DNA of 64,000 nucleotides from Halomonas alkalisoli (GTDB lineage Bacteria > Pseudomonadota > Gammaproteobacteria > Pseudomonadales > Halomonadaceae). Both the position numbers and the translations under genes were made by a program. Under the pieces are notes generated by a model. It saw nothing but the letters and a program-made list of their open reading frames with translations, did no database searches and was not told where the DNA came from. Positions 19,145 through 30,058 of this stretch are shown here, piece after piece (the first letter of the stretch is position 1; each line of letters begins with the position of its first letter). Location: assembly GCF_021412585.1 (NCBI RefSeq), contig NZ_JAKCMI010000037.1, positions 203,734 through 267,733 of the forward strand, in the 5' to 3' direction.

Positions 19145-20403
19145 TAGCCAGTCACCCTCTCCGGAACGGGTTTTGTCTTCTCCAGCCGCGTATAGAACGG
19201 CATCAGCAGGAAGAAGGCGAAGTACAGGGCCGTGCACAGCTGGGCCACCGCCGTGCGCAGCGGTGTCGCCGGCAGTGCACCGAGGATACCCAGGATCACG
19301 AAGCTGATGGCAAAGATCGCCAGCATCGTCTTGGACATCCACCCCTTGTAGCGCATGGAGCGCACCGGGCTACGATCCAGCCAGGGCAGCACGAAGAGTA
19401 CCGCAATGGCCCCGCCCATGAAGACCACGCCAAGGAACTTGGCATCCAGGCCGAAGAGGTCGAAGGTGATCGCCCGCAGGATCGCGTAGAAGGGCGTGAA
19501 ATACCAGACCGGCGCGATGTGATCCGGCGTCACCATCGGGTTGGCCGGCTGGAAATTGGGTGCCTCAAGGAAGTAGCCCCCCCCCTCGGGGAAGTAGAAG
19601 ACCACGGCCGCGAAGACGAACAGGAATACCGCCACACCGAAGATGTCCTTCACGGTGTAGTAGGGGTGGAACGGGATGCCGTCCAGCGGCTTGCCGGTCT
19701 CATCCTTCTTGGCCTTGATGTCGATGCCGTCGGGATTGTTGGAGCCGACCTCATGCAGGGCAATGATATGCAGCACCACCAGCGCCAGGATCACGATGGG
19801 CAGTGCCACCACGTGCAGGGCGAAGAAGCGGTTCAGGGTGATGCCAGAAATCAGGAAGTCACCGCGAATCCACTGGGTCAGGTCCGGACCGATCACCGGT
19901 ATCGCCGAGAACAGCGAGATGATGACCTGAGCGCCCCAGTAGGACATCTGCCCCCAGGGCAGCAGGTAGCCCATGAAGGCCTCGGCCATGAGCAGCAGGT
20001 AGATGGCCATGCCGAAGATCCACACCAGCTCCCGTGGCGCCTTGTAGGAGCCATAGAGCAGGCCGCGGAACATGTGCAGGTAGATGACCACGAAGAAGGC
20101 AGTGGCACCGGTGGAGTGCAGGTAGCGAATAAGCCAGCCCCACTCGACATCACGCATGATGTACTCGACCGAGGCAAAGGCGCCTTCGGCCGAAGGGTTG
20201 TAGCTCATGGTGAGCCAGATGCCGGTCAGTATCTGGTTGACCAGCAGCAACATGGCCAGCGAGCCGAAGAAATACCAGAAATTGAAATTCTTCGGTGCAT
20301 AGTACTTGGACAGGTGGTCCTGCCACATCTGAGTAGCCGGAAAGCGATCATCCACCCAGCGCATGAAGCCGCTTTCCGCCTTGACCTTGTTCGGATTACC
20401 CAT
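19144..20403 (-). CDS. petB: Ubiquinol-cytochrome c reductase, cytochrome b
   Basis: Eight-helix inner-membrane subunit with two b haems and the Qo/Qi quinone sites. It has 419 residues. Visible motifs are the GATAFFVVIYLHMFRG haem region, the PWGQMSYWGAQV block (Qo site), and TPDHIAPVWYFTPFYAILRA; the usual Qo PEWY reads PVWY here. The ATG overlaps the petA stop (TGATG). Confidence 0.97.
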   Translation of the reverse strand: MGNPNKVKAESGFMRWVDDRFPATQMWQDHLSKYYAPKNFNFWYFFGSLAMLLLVNQILTGIWLTMSYNPSAEGAFASVEYIMRDVEWGWLIRYLHSTGATAFFVVIYLHMFRGLLYGSYKAPRELVWIFGMAIYLLLMAEAFMGYLLPWGQMSYWGAQVIISLFSAIPVIGPDLTQWIRGDFLISGITLNRFFALHVVALPIVILALVVLHIIALHEVGSNNPDGIDIKAKKDETGKPLDGIPFHPYYTVKDIFGVAVFLFVFAAVVFYFPEGGGYFLEAPNFQPANPMVTPDHIAPVWYFTPFYAILRAITFDLFGLDAKFLGVVFMGGAIAVLFVLPWLDRSPVRSMRYKGWMSKTMLAIFAISFVILGILGALPATPLRTAVAQLCTALYFAFFLLMPFYTRLEKTKPVPERVTG

Positions 20404-20996
20404 CAGGCAGTCTCCTCGTCTTCGCCAACGATGATCACGTCATCGCTCTCAAAGCGATACGGCGGCACTTCGAGATTGGTCGGTGCCGGCACGTTGCGGA
20501 ATACGCGACCCGCCAGATCGAAATAGGAGCCGTGACAGGGACAGAAATAGCCCCCGGGCCAGGCTGTCATATCGACGTCGTCCGGTTCGGGGCGATAGAG
20601 CGGTGAGCAGCCAAGATGCGTGCAGATCCCGATCAGCACCGAGATATCGGGCCGGATCGAACGCAGCGGGCCGGTGACATACTGCGGCTGCTGCGGTTCG
20701 TTGGAGTCCGGGTCGGCCAGACGAGCGGGATCGAAGTTCTCGGTACGCTCGATCATGTCGTCGGTACGCCTGACGATCCACACCGGACGCCCGCGCCACT
20801 CAACGGTCATCCGCTGTCCCGTCTCAAGCTTCGACACATCTGCACTTACCGGTGCCCCCGCCGCTCGTGCCCTGGCACTCGGCTGCCAGGAAGCCACAAA
20901 GGGAACCGCCACTCCCACTGCACCCACCGCACCCACTACGGTGGTGGCACCCAGGAGGAGACGGCGCCGCCCTTTGTTCACGCCGTTATCTGCCAT
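20403..20996 (-). CDS. petA: Ubiquinol-cytochrome c reductase, Rieske iron-sulfur subunit
   Basis: A 197-residue [2Fe-2S] protein that takes electrons from ubiquinol at the Qo site. A twin-arginine stretch at residues 10-12 (GRRRLLLG) before the single membrane helix fits Tat-dependent insertion. The Rieske ligand boxes are CTHLGC (125-130) and CPCHGS (152-157). It is first gene of the petABC operon. Confidence 0.97.
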   Translation of the reverse strand: MADNGVNKGRRRLLLGATTVVGAVGAVGVAVPFVASWQPSARARAAGAPVSADVSKLETGQRMTVEWRGRPVWIVRRTDDMIERTENFDPARLADPDSNEPQQPQYVTGPLRSIRPDISVLIGICTHLGCSPLYRPEPDDVDMTAWPGGYFCPCHGSYFDLAGRVFRNVPAPTNLEVPPYRFESDDVIIVGEDEETA

Positions 20997-21076
20997 TGTA
21001 TGGTTTCTCCCATCAGCTTACCCGTTGATCCAGCACGGGGGTGGTATCCCGCAACCACGGATATAAAATCCGTCGT

Positions 21077-21105
21077 ATCTTAAGGAATCCTGCCGCCTGG
21101 CACAA
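21077..21105 (-). promoter_or_regulatory. Candidate petABC promoter
   Basis: Minus-strand TTGTGC (21100-21105), exact 17-base spacer, TAAGAT (21077-21082), giving a leader of about 75 nt before petA. It lies between the rpsI terminator and petA, the only place such a promoter can be. Confidence 0.5.
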
Positions 21106-21163
21106 GACAAAGCACGCCTGACCAAGGTGGTATTTTTTGTGCAAAATTCTGTTTTTCAAAAGA

Positions 21164-21191
21164 AAAAACCCAGGCAATCGCCTGGGTTTTT
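21164..21191 (-). terminator. Terminator of rplM-rpsI
   Basis: Stem of CCCAGG/CCTGGG extended by A/T pairs, with a small loop and a T-run on either strand. It is 20 bases downstream of the rpsI stop, a textbook rho-independent terminator. Confidence 0.93.
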
Positions 21192-21210
21192 CTGTCTTGA
21201 AAGGCCGTGA

Positions 21211-21600
21211 TCAGCGCTTGGAGAACTGCGGGCGACGACGCGCCTTGCGCAAACCGACCTTCTTCCGCTCGACCTGACGGGCGTCACGAGTGACATAGCC
21301 GGCCGCACGCAGTGCCGGACGGAAGTCCTCGTTGTACTCCATCAGGGCACGGGTAATGCCGTGGCGAATGGCGCCGGCCTGGGAGGAACCACCACCACCC
21401 TTGACGGTGACAAAGACGTCGAACTGACCCACGGTGTCGGTCAGCTCCAGCGGCTGGCGAACCACCATGCGACCGGTGACGCGACCAAAGTACTGGTCCA
21501 GCTCATGGCTGTTGACGGTGATCTTGCCGGTTCCCGGCTTGAGAAAGACGCGGGCGGTGGATGTCTTGCGGCGCCCGGTACCGTAATAGTGCTGTGTCAT
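21211..21600 (-). CDS. rpsI: 30S ribosomal protein S9
   Basis: A 129-residue protein beginning [22 protein letters not shown] and ending with the basic [14 protein letters not shown] tail that reaches the P-site tRNA. All S9 landmarks are present. It is 13 bases downstream of rplM. Confidence 0.99.
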   Translation of the reverse strand: MTQHYYGTGRRKTSTARVFLKPGTGKITVNSHELDQYFGRVTGRMVVRQPLELTDTVGQFDVFVTVKGGGGSSQAGAIRHGITRALMEYNEDFRPALRAAGYVTRDARQVERKKVGLRKARRRPQFSKR

Positions 21601-21613
21601 GGCAATGACCCCC

Positions 21614-22042
<429 letters not shown>

Positions 22043-22081
22043 GGATGAAATCACCACAATATAGATGTATTGGATCCTGCC

Positions 22082-22147
22082 GCCGGGGCTTCCGGCTGGG
22101 GATCATCCCTATTCTTCTTGGTTGTCGCCACCGACAGCGACGACAAC
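22082..22147 (-). promoter_or_regulatory. Structured rplM leader (candidate L13 autoregulatory element)
   Basis: Between the promoter and rplM the minus-strand transcript can form two hairpins: CGACAAC paired with GTTGTCG (22121-22147) and GCCGG paired with CCGGC (22082-22096). A leader of about 115 nt with two hairpins fits known gammaproteobacterial control of rplM by L13. Match to that specific RNA family was not tested. Confidence 0.5.
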
Positions 22148-22163
22148 GTTCGAGCGAGGCGGC

Positions 22164-22192
22164 ATTCTACACGACTCACCGGCCCATGATAA
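22164..22192 (-). promoter_or_regulatory. Sigma-70 promoter of rplM-rpsI
   Basis: Minus-strand TTATCA (22187-22192), 17-base spacer, TAGAAT (22164-22169). It predicts transcription from about 22157 and a leader near 115 nt. Confidence 0.65.
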
Positions 22193-22200
22193 GGGGCTTG

Positions 22201-23385
22201 TCACGGTTTATGCGGCCGTGCCAGGTACTCGTGGGACTGCATCTCCTGGAGCCTCGACAGGGTGCGCTGAAACTCGAACTCGAGCCGGCCATCGGCATAG
22301 AGCGCCTCGGCCGAGGCCTCGGCGGAGAGCAGCAGCTTGACGCCACGGTCGTAGAACTCGTCGACCATGTTGATGAAGCGCCGCGCCTGGTCGTCGGTTG
22401 CCGCCCCCATGCACGTCACATTGGAGACCAGCACGGTGTGGTACTCCCGGGCCAGCTCGATATAGTCGTTCTGGCTCCGCGGCCCGTCGCACAGCTCGCG
22501 AAACTCGAACCACACCACGTCGTCATGGAGCCGGCGCGCATGGAGCACACGATGATTGACCTCTATCGTCACATCGGCCTCGCCGTCGTGCCCGGCAATC
22601 TCCCGGAAGCTGCGCGCGAGCTCGCCATCGGCCGCTTCGTCGAGGGGCGCATGGAAGATCTCGGCACGCTCCAGCGCCCGCAGTCGATAATCGATGCCGG
22701 AATCGACATTGACCACCCGGCAGTGCCGGTTGAGCAGGTCGATGGCGGGCAGGAATCGCGCCCGCTGCAGGCCATCCTTGTAAAGCTCGTCGGGGATGAT
22801 ATTCGACGTCGCCACCAGCACGACGCCACGCTCGAAGAGCGCCTCCAGGAGATTGGCCAGGATCATCGCATCGGTGATGTCCTTGACGAAGAATTCATCG
22901 AAGCAGATCACCCGCGCCTCGGCGGCAAACTTGCCGGCAATCAGGGTGAGCGGGTTCTTCTCGCCCTTGTAGTGCTCGAGCTCGTTGTGCACACGCTGCA
23001 TGAAGCGGTGAAAATGGGTGCGCATCTTGTCGGGAAACGGCAGCGACTCGTGAAAGGTATCGACCAGATAGGTCTTGCCGCGCCCCACCCCACCCCAGAG
23101 GTAGAGCCCCTGAATCGCCGGTAGCGAGGGTGCATCGTCAGACCTGTCGCGCTTGCCGAACAGGCCCGCCATCTTCGATTTGATACCGCGCCCCGTGGTC
23201 ACCGCCCTTGGCTCCACACGCGGCGTTGCAACCAGCTGATCGAAGAGATGCTGCAGGTGCATGACGGCCTGCTCCTGGGCCGGATCGTACTGGAAGCCTT
23301 CACGCTCGACATCGGCACGGTAACGCGCCAGGGGCGTATTCACGGATGTCGAACGGGAGTCCACGGGGGGGGCAGTCGCGCACAT
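22201..23385 (-). CDS. zapE: Cell division ATPase ZapE
   Basis: AAA-type ATPase that binds FtsZ and is recruited late to the Z-ring in E. coli, especially under stress (former YhcM). It has 394 residues. Walker A is GLYLWGGVGRGKTYLVD, Walker B is VICFDEFFVKDI, and sensor region VLVATSNIIPDELY follows. ATG 23385 has AAGGA upstream; the frame open to 23430 was trimmed. It is divergent from zapG, another division-associated gene. Confidence 0.95.
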   Translation of the reverse strand: MCATAPPVDSRSTSVNTPLARYRADVEREGFQYDPAQEQAVMHLQHLFDQLVATPRVEPRAVTTGRGIKSKMAGLFGKRDRSDDAPSLPAIQGLYLWGGVGRGKTYLVDTFHESLPFPDKMRTHFHRFMQRVHNELEHYKGEKNPLTLIAGKFAAEARVICFDEFFVKDITDAMILANLLEALFERGVVLVATSNIIPDELYKDGLQRARFLPAIDLLNRHCRVVNVDSGIDYRLRALERAEIFHAPLDEAADGELARSFREIAGHDGEADVTIEVNHRVLHARRLHDDVVWFEFRELCDGPRSQNDYIELAREYHTVLVSNVTCMGAATDDQARRFINMVDEFYDRGVKLLLSAEASAEALYADGRLEFEFQRTLSRLQEMQSHEYLARPHKP

Positions 23386-23428
23386 GGCAATTCCTTGCTG
23401 ACTTGGCTCGAAAGTTGGCAAGCTCGGC

Positions 23429-23434
23429 ATTATA
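23429..23434 (-). promoter_or_regulatory. Candidate zapE -10 box
   Basis: Perfect minus-strand TATAAT 43 bases upstream of the zapE start. No convincing -35 is seen. Confidence 0.5.
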
Positions 23435-23493
23435 CGCCCCCTGGCGCCATTGCGCAGAATATTGGCCCGCGCCGCCGCGGTGCCGACACTGCG

Positions 23494-23524
23494 TTGACCG
23501 GCCAGCCGCCCACACCCCTATAAT
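23494..23524 (+). promoter_or_regulatory. Candidate zapG promoter
   Basis: TTGACC (23494-23499) and perfect TATAAT (23519-23524) with a 19-base spacer, longer than ideal. Start of transcription would be about 70 bases before the GTG start of zapG. Confidence 0.55.
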
Positions 23525-23601
23525 GGGTCGCCAGACGGCCGAGTGCGGCGCCATGGCGACACCACGCGCGCAGCGTGTATCAGCATCAGGGGGAGAACCA
23601 C

Positions 23602-24051
23602 GTGGAATACGGCAACATCAACTGGCTCGTCGCCATCGTCGGCCTGCTGGCCGGCATGGGCCTCGGCGGCCTGGGCTATCATCTGTTCGGCGCCTCCGCG
23701 AGCCGCCTGCAGTACCAGCGGCGGCAGCTGGCAGAACGCGAGAGGGAACTGAGCGAGCTGAAGGAGGGCCTGGGAGAGCATTTCACCCAGGTCGGCATGA
23801 TGGTCGCCAACATACAGCGCGAGATCCGCACTCTCGAGCACCGGGTGACCGAAGACGCCAGCACCCTGCACTGCGAGACGCCAGCCACCCGCCGTCTCGA
23901 CGCAGCCAAGCAGAAGACGCTCGCCCCCCGGGACGAGGAGATTCCCACGCCCCGGGACTATGCCGACGGCACCGGTGGCACCCTCTCCGAGGACTTCGGA
24001 CTCAAGTCCGACACCGAGACCAGCGACGCCCCCCAGCCGCCACGCTACTGA
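23602..24051 (+). CDS. zapG: Z-ring associated protein ZapG (YhcB/DUF1043)
   Basis: A 149-residue inner-membrane protein with one N-terminal membrane helix (INWLVAIVGLLAGMGLGGLGYHLF), then a coiled coil with many Glu/Arg/Leu (QRRQLAERERELSELKEGLGEHF) and a disordered tail. YhcB/ZapG links division with envelope synthesis in E. coli. The start is GTG 23602 because GGGGAG lies 6 nt upstream; a GTG at 23575 is the alternative. Confidence 0.88.
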   Translation: MEYGNINWLVAIVGLLAGMGLGGLGYHLFGASASRLQYQRRQLAERERELSELKEGLGEHFTQVGMMVANIQREIRTLEHRVTEDASTLHCETPATRRLDAAKQKTLAPRDEEIPTPRDYADGTGGTLSEDFGLKSDTETSDAPQPPRY

Positions 24052-24083
24052 CCAGGGGACGGAAGGATGCCGCCAGCCCGGCG

Positions 24084-24845
24084 TCACGCCGGGTTGTCGA
24101 TATCGACGAAGCGGTGCTCGATGCCGAACTCCCGGACCAGCCACTCGCCCAGCGCCTGGACTCCGTAGCGTTCGGTGGCATGATGCCCGGCGGCCAGATA
24201 GTGGATACCGAGCTCGCGGGCCAGGTGAGTGGTACGCTCGGATATCTCACCCGAGATGAAGGCGTCGGCGCCGGCCTCCCAGGCCTGGGTAATCATGTCC
24301 TGCGCCCCGCCCGTACACCAGGCCACACGCCTCACCGCACCCACGCCAGGCGCCTCGACCAGCAGCGGCTCACGTCCCAGGCAAGCGGCCACGTGGCTCG
24401 CCAACTCGGCGGCCCCACTGGCTTCCGGCAGCCGGCCCATCCATATCAACCCTTCACCGATCTCGCCATCGGCGCAGCCCTCTACCAGAAAGCCCAGCCG
24501 GCGGGCCAGCTCGGCGTTGTTGCCCAGCTCGGCATGGGCGTCCAGCGGCAAATGGTAGGCGAGCAGGTTGATGTCGTTGAGCAGCAGCGTCCGCAGACGA
24601 CGCTGCTTCATGCCGGTGATGGGAATCGGCTCGTTCTTCCAGAAGTAGCCGTGATGCACCAGCACCAGGTCGGCCCCCCAGGTCACCGCTTCGTCAAGCA
24701 GCGCCTGACAGGCGGTGACACCGGTCATGACCCGGGCGATGCGAGCACGCCCTGCCACCTGCAGCCCATTGACCGTGTAATCCTTGAAGCGAGGCGCATC
24801 GAGCAGGGCGTCGCAGGTCCTTACCAGGTCGTCGCGGGAAATCAT
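24084..24845 (-). CDS. Nif3-like dinuclear metal centre protein (YbgI family)
   Basis: A 253-residue protein of the NIF3/YbgI family, hexameric with a dinuclear metal site. Metal-ligand motifs are VLVHHGYFW and YLAAGHHATERYG. Other conserved parts are YTVNGLQVAG and AFISGEISERTTH. Some family members are proposed GTP cyclohydrolase 1 type 2 homologues, but the role in bacteria is unsettled. GGAGG precedes ATG 24845. It is convergent with zapG and divergent from degS. Confidence 0.9.
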   Translation of the reverse strand: MISRDDLVRTCDALLDAPRFKDYTVNGLQVAGRARIARVMTGVTACQALLDEAVTWGADLVLVHHGYFWKNEPIPITGMKQRRLRTLLLNDINLLAYHLPLDAHAELGNNAELARRLGFLVEGCADGEIGEGLIWMGRLPEASGAAELASHVAACLGREPLLVEAPGVGAVRRVAWCTGGAQDMITQAWEAGADAFISGEISERTTHLARELGIHYLAAGHHATERYGVQALGEWLVREFGIEHRFVDIDNPA

Positions 24846-24875
24846 TCAGCCTCCGGACAGCGGTTCGCTTGGAAT

Positions 24876-24897
24876 GTTACAATGCTGTCATTGTAAC
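24876..24897. promoter_or_regulatory. Perfect palindrome with TACAAT on both strands between nif3 and degS
   Basis: GTTACAATG-CTGT-CATTGTAAC, nine-base arms and a four-base centre, is the only extended dyad in the 102-base gap. Each arm contains TACAAT, a good -10, pointing outward on opposite strands. It may be a bidirectional promoter pair, an operator, or both. Confidence 0.6.
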
Positions 24898-24947
24898 GAC
24901 TGCGCGGGGCGGCATCGACTGCGCCTCGCCAATCAGGAAAGCACCGC

Positions 24948-26165
24948 ATGCGTCGTCCGCTCTTAGCCTATGCCCTGCCCGTCCTCATTGGCGTGTTACT
25001 GGCCATCGTGCTGCTCAATACCTTTCCGCAGCTGCTGGGCCCTAAACCTCCCGAGCCTCCCGCCTCCGCGCCGGTGGCCGAAGCGCCCAGCGAGCTGCAG
25101 CCACCGGTTTCGCGCGCCACCCCCGAGGTGCGCCAAGCCGAACCCCTGAGCCGCATGCAGGGGCCGGTCAGCTATTCGGAGGCGGTGGAGAAGGCCGCCC
25201 CGGCGGTGGTCAATATCTACTCCTCGCGGGTCGTCGCTCTCGAAGAGCATCCGATGATGTCGGATCCGTTCTTCCGTCAATTCTTCGGCGACGACCTGCC
25301 CAGCCAACAGCGATTCCTCTCCAGTCTGGGCTCCGGCGTCATCGTCAGCGAAGACGGCTATGTACTGACCAACCATCACGTGATCGACGGTGCCGACGAA
25401 ATCCAGGTGGCCCTGCGCGACGGTCGTGAAACCCTGGCCGAGGTCATCGGCACCGACCCGGATAGCGACCTGGCCGTTCTGCGCATCGACCTGGAAGACC
25501 TCCCGGTGATCGTCCTATACGACACCGAGGATGTGGCGATAGGCGACATCGCCATGGCCATCGGCAACCCCTTCGGCGTGGGCCAGACCGTCACCATGGG
25601 CATCATCAGCGCCACGGGGCGCACCCACCTGGGCCTGAGTGCCTATGAAGACTTCATTCAGACCGATGCCGCCATCAACCCCGGCAACTCGGGTGGCGCC
25701 CTGATCAATGCCGAAGGCGCCCTGGTAGGCATCAATACCGCCATTTTCTCGCGCTCAGGCGGCTCCCAGGGCGTAGGCTTCGCCATTCCCACGCGCCTGG
25801 CCCACAGCATCCTCGATGACCTGGTGACCCAGGGACGCGTGATCCGCGGCTGGCTGGGCATCGAGGCGCAGGAGATCACCCCGGAGCTGGCCGCCTCCTT
25901 CGGCCTGCAGGCCCCTCGCGGCGTGGTGATCTCCGGCGTGGTACCGGAGGGGCCCGCCGCCCGGGCAGGCCTGCGCCCGGGCGACGTGCTGCTGGAAGTC
26001 GATGGCCGCCCCATCCTCGATGCCCGCGTGGCAATGAGCGACATCGCCGCCATCCAGCCCGGCGCCACCCTGCCGCTGACGGTCGTGCGTAGCGGCGAGA
26101 AACTGGGCATCGAACTGGAAGTCGGCGAGCGCCCACCCCCGCAGCTGAGACAGCCGGAACGCTAA
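24948..26165 (+). CDS. degS: Site-1 periplasmic serine protease DegS/AlgW
   Basis: Membrane-tethered HtrA protease that senses unfolded outer-membrane proteins and cleaves the anti-sigma factor RseA/MucA. It has 405 residues: N-terminal anchor (7-28), Pro-rich linker, protease domain with His144 (TNHHVIDG), Asp174 (DSDLAVLRID) and Ser248 (NPGNSGGAL), and a single PDZ domain (about 300-395). One PDZ plus an uncleaved anchor distinguishes it from DegP/DegQ. In Pseudomonas the orthologue AlgW also sits beside the his genes. AGGA precedes ATG 24948. Confidence 0.94.
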   Translation: MRRPLLAYALPVLIGVLLAIVLLNTFPQLLGPKPPEPPASAPVAEAPSELQPPVSRATPEVRQAEPLSRMQGPVSYSEAVEKAAPAVVNIYSSRVVALEEHPMMSDPFFRQFFGDDLPSQQRFLSSLGSGVIVSEDGYVLTNHHVIDGADEIQVALRDGRETLAEVIGTDPDSDLAVLRIDLEDLPVIVLYDTEDVAIGDIAMAIGNPFGVGQTVTMGIISATGRTHLGLSAYEDFIQTDAAINPGNSGGALINAEGALVGINTAIFSRSGGSQGVGFAIPTRLAHSILDDLVTQGRVIRGWLGIEAQEITPELAASFGLQAPRGVVISGVVPEGPAARAGLRPGDVLLEVDGRPILDARVAMSDIAAIQPGATLPLTVVRSGEKLGIELEVGERPPPQLRQPER

Positions 26166-26229
26166 GGCGCAGGCTGCCGCGCCACCTGCCAACACGCAGC
26201 CGATACGAACGTACACTGAGCTTTCACAA

Positions 26230-26262
26230 AAAGACCCTGTCCATTCGCTGGACAGGGTCTTT
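26230..26262. terminator. Terminator between degS and hisD
   Basis: Stem AAAGACCCTGTCCA / TGGACAGGGTCTTT with a five-base loop; T-run on both strands. It serves convergent degS and hisD, and closes the hisD transcript with no hisC. Confidence 0.93.
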
Positions 26263-26294
26263 CGCGTTATCGCCCCGGCAGCGGCCGGCAAGCG

Positions 26295-27617
26295 CTACTC
26301 CTGGATCCGGTACTCGGCCGAGCGGGCGTGGGCGGTCAACGACTCGCCGCGGGCGAGGATCGATGCCACCCGCCCCAGTTCCGACGCTCCCTCCCGGGAG
26401 CAGTTGATGATCGAAGAACGCTTCTGGAAATCGTAGACGCCCAGCGGCGACGAGAAGCGCGCCGTTCCCGATGTCGGCAGCACGTGGTTGGGGCCGGCAC
26501 AGTAGTCGCCCAGCGCCTCGGCGGTGTAGCGCCCCATGAAGATGGCGCCCGCATGGCGCACCTCAGGCAGCAGCGCCTCCGGGTCTGCCATGGACAACTC
26601 CAGGTGCTCCGGTGCGATCCGGTTGATCAAGCGGACCGCCTCCTCCCTGTTTCGACAATGAATCAAGGCACCACGACGCGACAGCGACTGACGTACGATC
26701 TCCTCTCGTTCCAGGGTCGGCAGCAGCCGCTCGATGGATGCCTCCACGGCATCCAGGTGGTTGGCGTCCCAGCTGACCAGCAGAGCCTGGGCGTCCTCGT
26801 CATGCTCCGCCTGGGAGAAGAGGTCCATGGCCAGCCAGTCGGGATCGGTTCCCCCATCGGAAATCACCAGGATCTCGGAGGGCCCGGCGATCATGTCGAT
26901 CCCCACCTGGCCGAACACCGCCCGCTTGGCGGTAGCCACGTAGATGTTGCCGGGACCCACGATCTTGTCGACCCGGGGCACCGTTTCGGTGCCATAGGCC
27001 AGGGCCGCTACGGCCTGGGCACCGCCGATGGTGAAGACATGGTCGACCCCCGCCAGGTGCGCCGCCGCCAGCACCAGCTCATTGAGCACGCCATCCGGCG
27101 TGGGCACCACCATGACAATCTCGCGCACCCCGGCAACATGGGCGGGTATGGCATTCATCAGCACCGAGGAGGGGTAGGCCGCCTTGCCCCCGGGGACGTA
27201 GATACCGGCACGATCCAGGGCCGTGACCTGCTGCCCCAGGACGGTGCCGTCGGCCTCGGTGAAGGCCCAGGACTCCGGCTTCTGGCGCTCGTGGTAGGCG
27301 CGGATCCGTTCCGCCGCCTTCGACAGGGCATCGCGCTGCTCTTCGGGAAGACCGACGAAGGCCTCCTCGAGCCGCTCCGCACCGAGGGTCAGCTCCGCCA
27401 TGCCCGACACGGCGAGCCGGTCGAAGCGATTGGAGTACTCGATCAGCGCCGCATCGCCACGCGCCCTGACACCGGCGAGGATGTCATCGACGCGGCGCTG
27501 TATCTCGGCATCGGATACGCCCTCCCAGGCGAGCAGCGCGTCGAGGCGCGTCTCGAAATCGCCGTCGGCGGTTGAGAGCCGCGCGATCTCGACGGTATCG
27601 ACTAGGGTTTCGCTCAT
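26295..27617 (-). CDS. hisD: Histidinol dehydrogenase HisD
   Basis: Zinc-dependent enzyme oxidising L-histidinol to histidine with two NAD+ in the last two steps of the pathway. It has 440 residues, with the [33 protein letters not shown] signature region, [13 protein letters not shown] and APEHLEL metal/catalytic histidines. The start ATG 27617 has AGAGG upstream. It follows hisG by 66 bases. Confidence 0.97.
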   Translation of the reverse strand: MSETLVDTVEIARLSTADGDFETRLDALLAWEGVSDAEIQRRVDDILAGVRARGDAALIEYSNRFDRLAVSGMAELTLGAERLEEAFVGLPEEQRDALSKAAERIRAYHERQKPESWAFTEADGTVLGQQVTALDRAGIYVPGGKAAYPSSVLMNAIPAHVAGVREIVMVVPTPDGVLNELVLAAAHLAGVDHVFTIGGAQAVAALAYGTETVPRVDKIVGPGNIYVATAKRAVFGQVGIDMIAGPSEILVISDGGTDPDWLAMDLFSQAEHDEDAQALLVSWDANHLDAVEASIERLLPTLEREEIVRQSLSRRGALIHCRNREEAVRLINRIAPEHLELSMADPEALLPEVRHAGAIFMGRYTAEALGDYCAGPNHVLPTSGTARFSSPLGVYDFQKRSSIINCSREGASELGRVASILARGESLTAHARSAEYRIQE

Positions 27618-27683
27618 GATGGCGTTCGCCTCTACAAGAATGAAAGCAGTGGTAATGCGCTCACTTGCCTTGCGCCGCGGCGT

Positions 27684-28346
27684 TCAAGGCGAGATGGCGC
27701 CTTCGCTGGCACGCCGCTTGCCGACCGCATCGGTCAGGCGAGCGATCAACGGCTTGAGCTGAGCGTGCTTCATGGTCATGGCCGCCTTGTTGACCACCAG
27801 ACGAGTACTGATCGGTGCGATCAGCTCCCGCGGCGACATGCCGTTGGCGCGCAGCGTATTGCCGGTATCGACGATATCGACGATCTCGTCGGCCAGATTC
27901 ATCAGCGGCGCCAACTCCATGGCGCCATAGAGCTTGATCACCTCGGCCTGGATGCCCTGCTCCGCGTAATAGCGCCGGGCCACGTTGACGAACTTGGTGG
28001 CCACCCGGCGACGCGCACGAGCCGGCTCGGCGCCATCGATGCCGGCGGTCATCAGCTTGCACTTGGCGATCTCGAGATCCAGCGGCTCGTAGAGACCCTC
28101 GGCGCCATGCTCGAGCAGCACGTCCTTGCCGGCGACACCCAGGTCGGCGGCCCCGAGCTGGACATAGGTCGGTACGTCGGTGGCGCGGATGATCACCAGC
28201 TTGACGTCCGCCAGGTTGGTGTCGAAGAGCAGCTTGCGGCTCTTGCCCAGGTCCTCTGCCGGCGTGATGCCGGCATCGGCCAGCAGCGGCAGGGTTTCGT
28301 CGAGAATACGGCCCTTGGAGAGGGCCAGAATCAGTTGCTTGCTCAT
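27684..28346 (-). CDS. hisG: ATP phosphoribosyltransferase HisG, short form
   Basis: First enzyme of histidine synthesis, joining ATP and PRPP. At 220 residues it lacks the C-terminal regulatory domain of long HisG, so it should need the HisZ subunit, which is not in this window. Conserved parts are [29 protein letters not shown] and the PRPP loop [18 protein letters not shown] 28346 was chosen over the longer frame because it gives the canonical [13 protein letters not shown] start. It sits between murA and hisD. Confidence 0.96.
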   Translation of the reverse strand: MSKQLILALSKGRILDETLPLLADAGITPAEDLGKSRKLLFDTNLADVKLVIIRATDVPTYVQLGAADLGVAGKDVLLEHGAEGLYEPLDLEIAKCKLMTAGIDGAEPARARRRVATKFVNVARRYYAEQGIQAEVIKLYGAMELAPLMNLADEIVDIVDTGNTLRANGMSPRELIAPISTRLVVNKAAMTMKHAQLKPLIARLTDAVGKRRASEGAISP

Positions 28347-28389
28347 GGTCTCGCCTGTGGTCGGGAAAAGCGCATGTCGAAGGAGCCGC

Positions 28390-29935
<1,546 letters not shown>

Positions 29936-30058
29936 GGAAACCGGAACTCCTGTGGTCGAAAAAGGGGGCACACGGCCGCCAGGGCCGGTGCCAGAGTCGG
30001 GTAATGGTGACATGGTAATGAAAAGCGCCCCGCTTGGCGATGCCGGGCAGGGCAGAAC

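Noticed and set aside
30003..30058. Possible weak terminator between mlaB and ibaG
   Set aside because: The minus-strand stem CGCC/GGCG is only four pairs; too weak to call.
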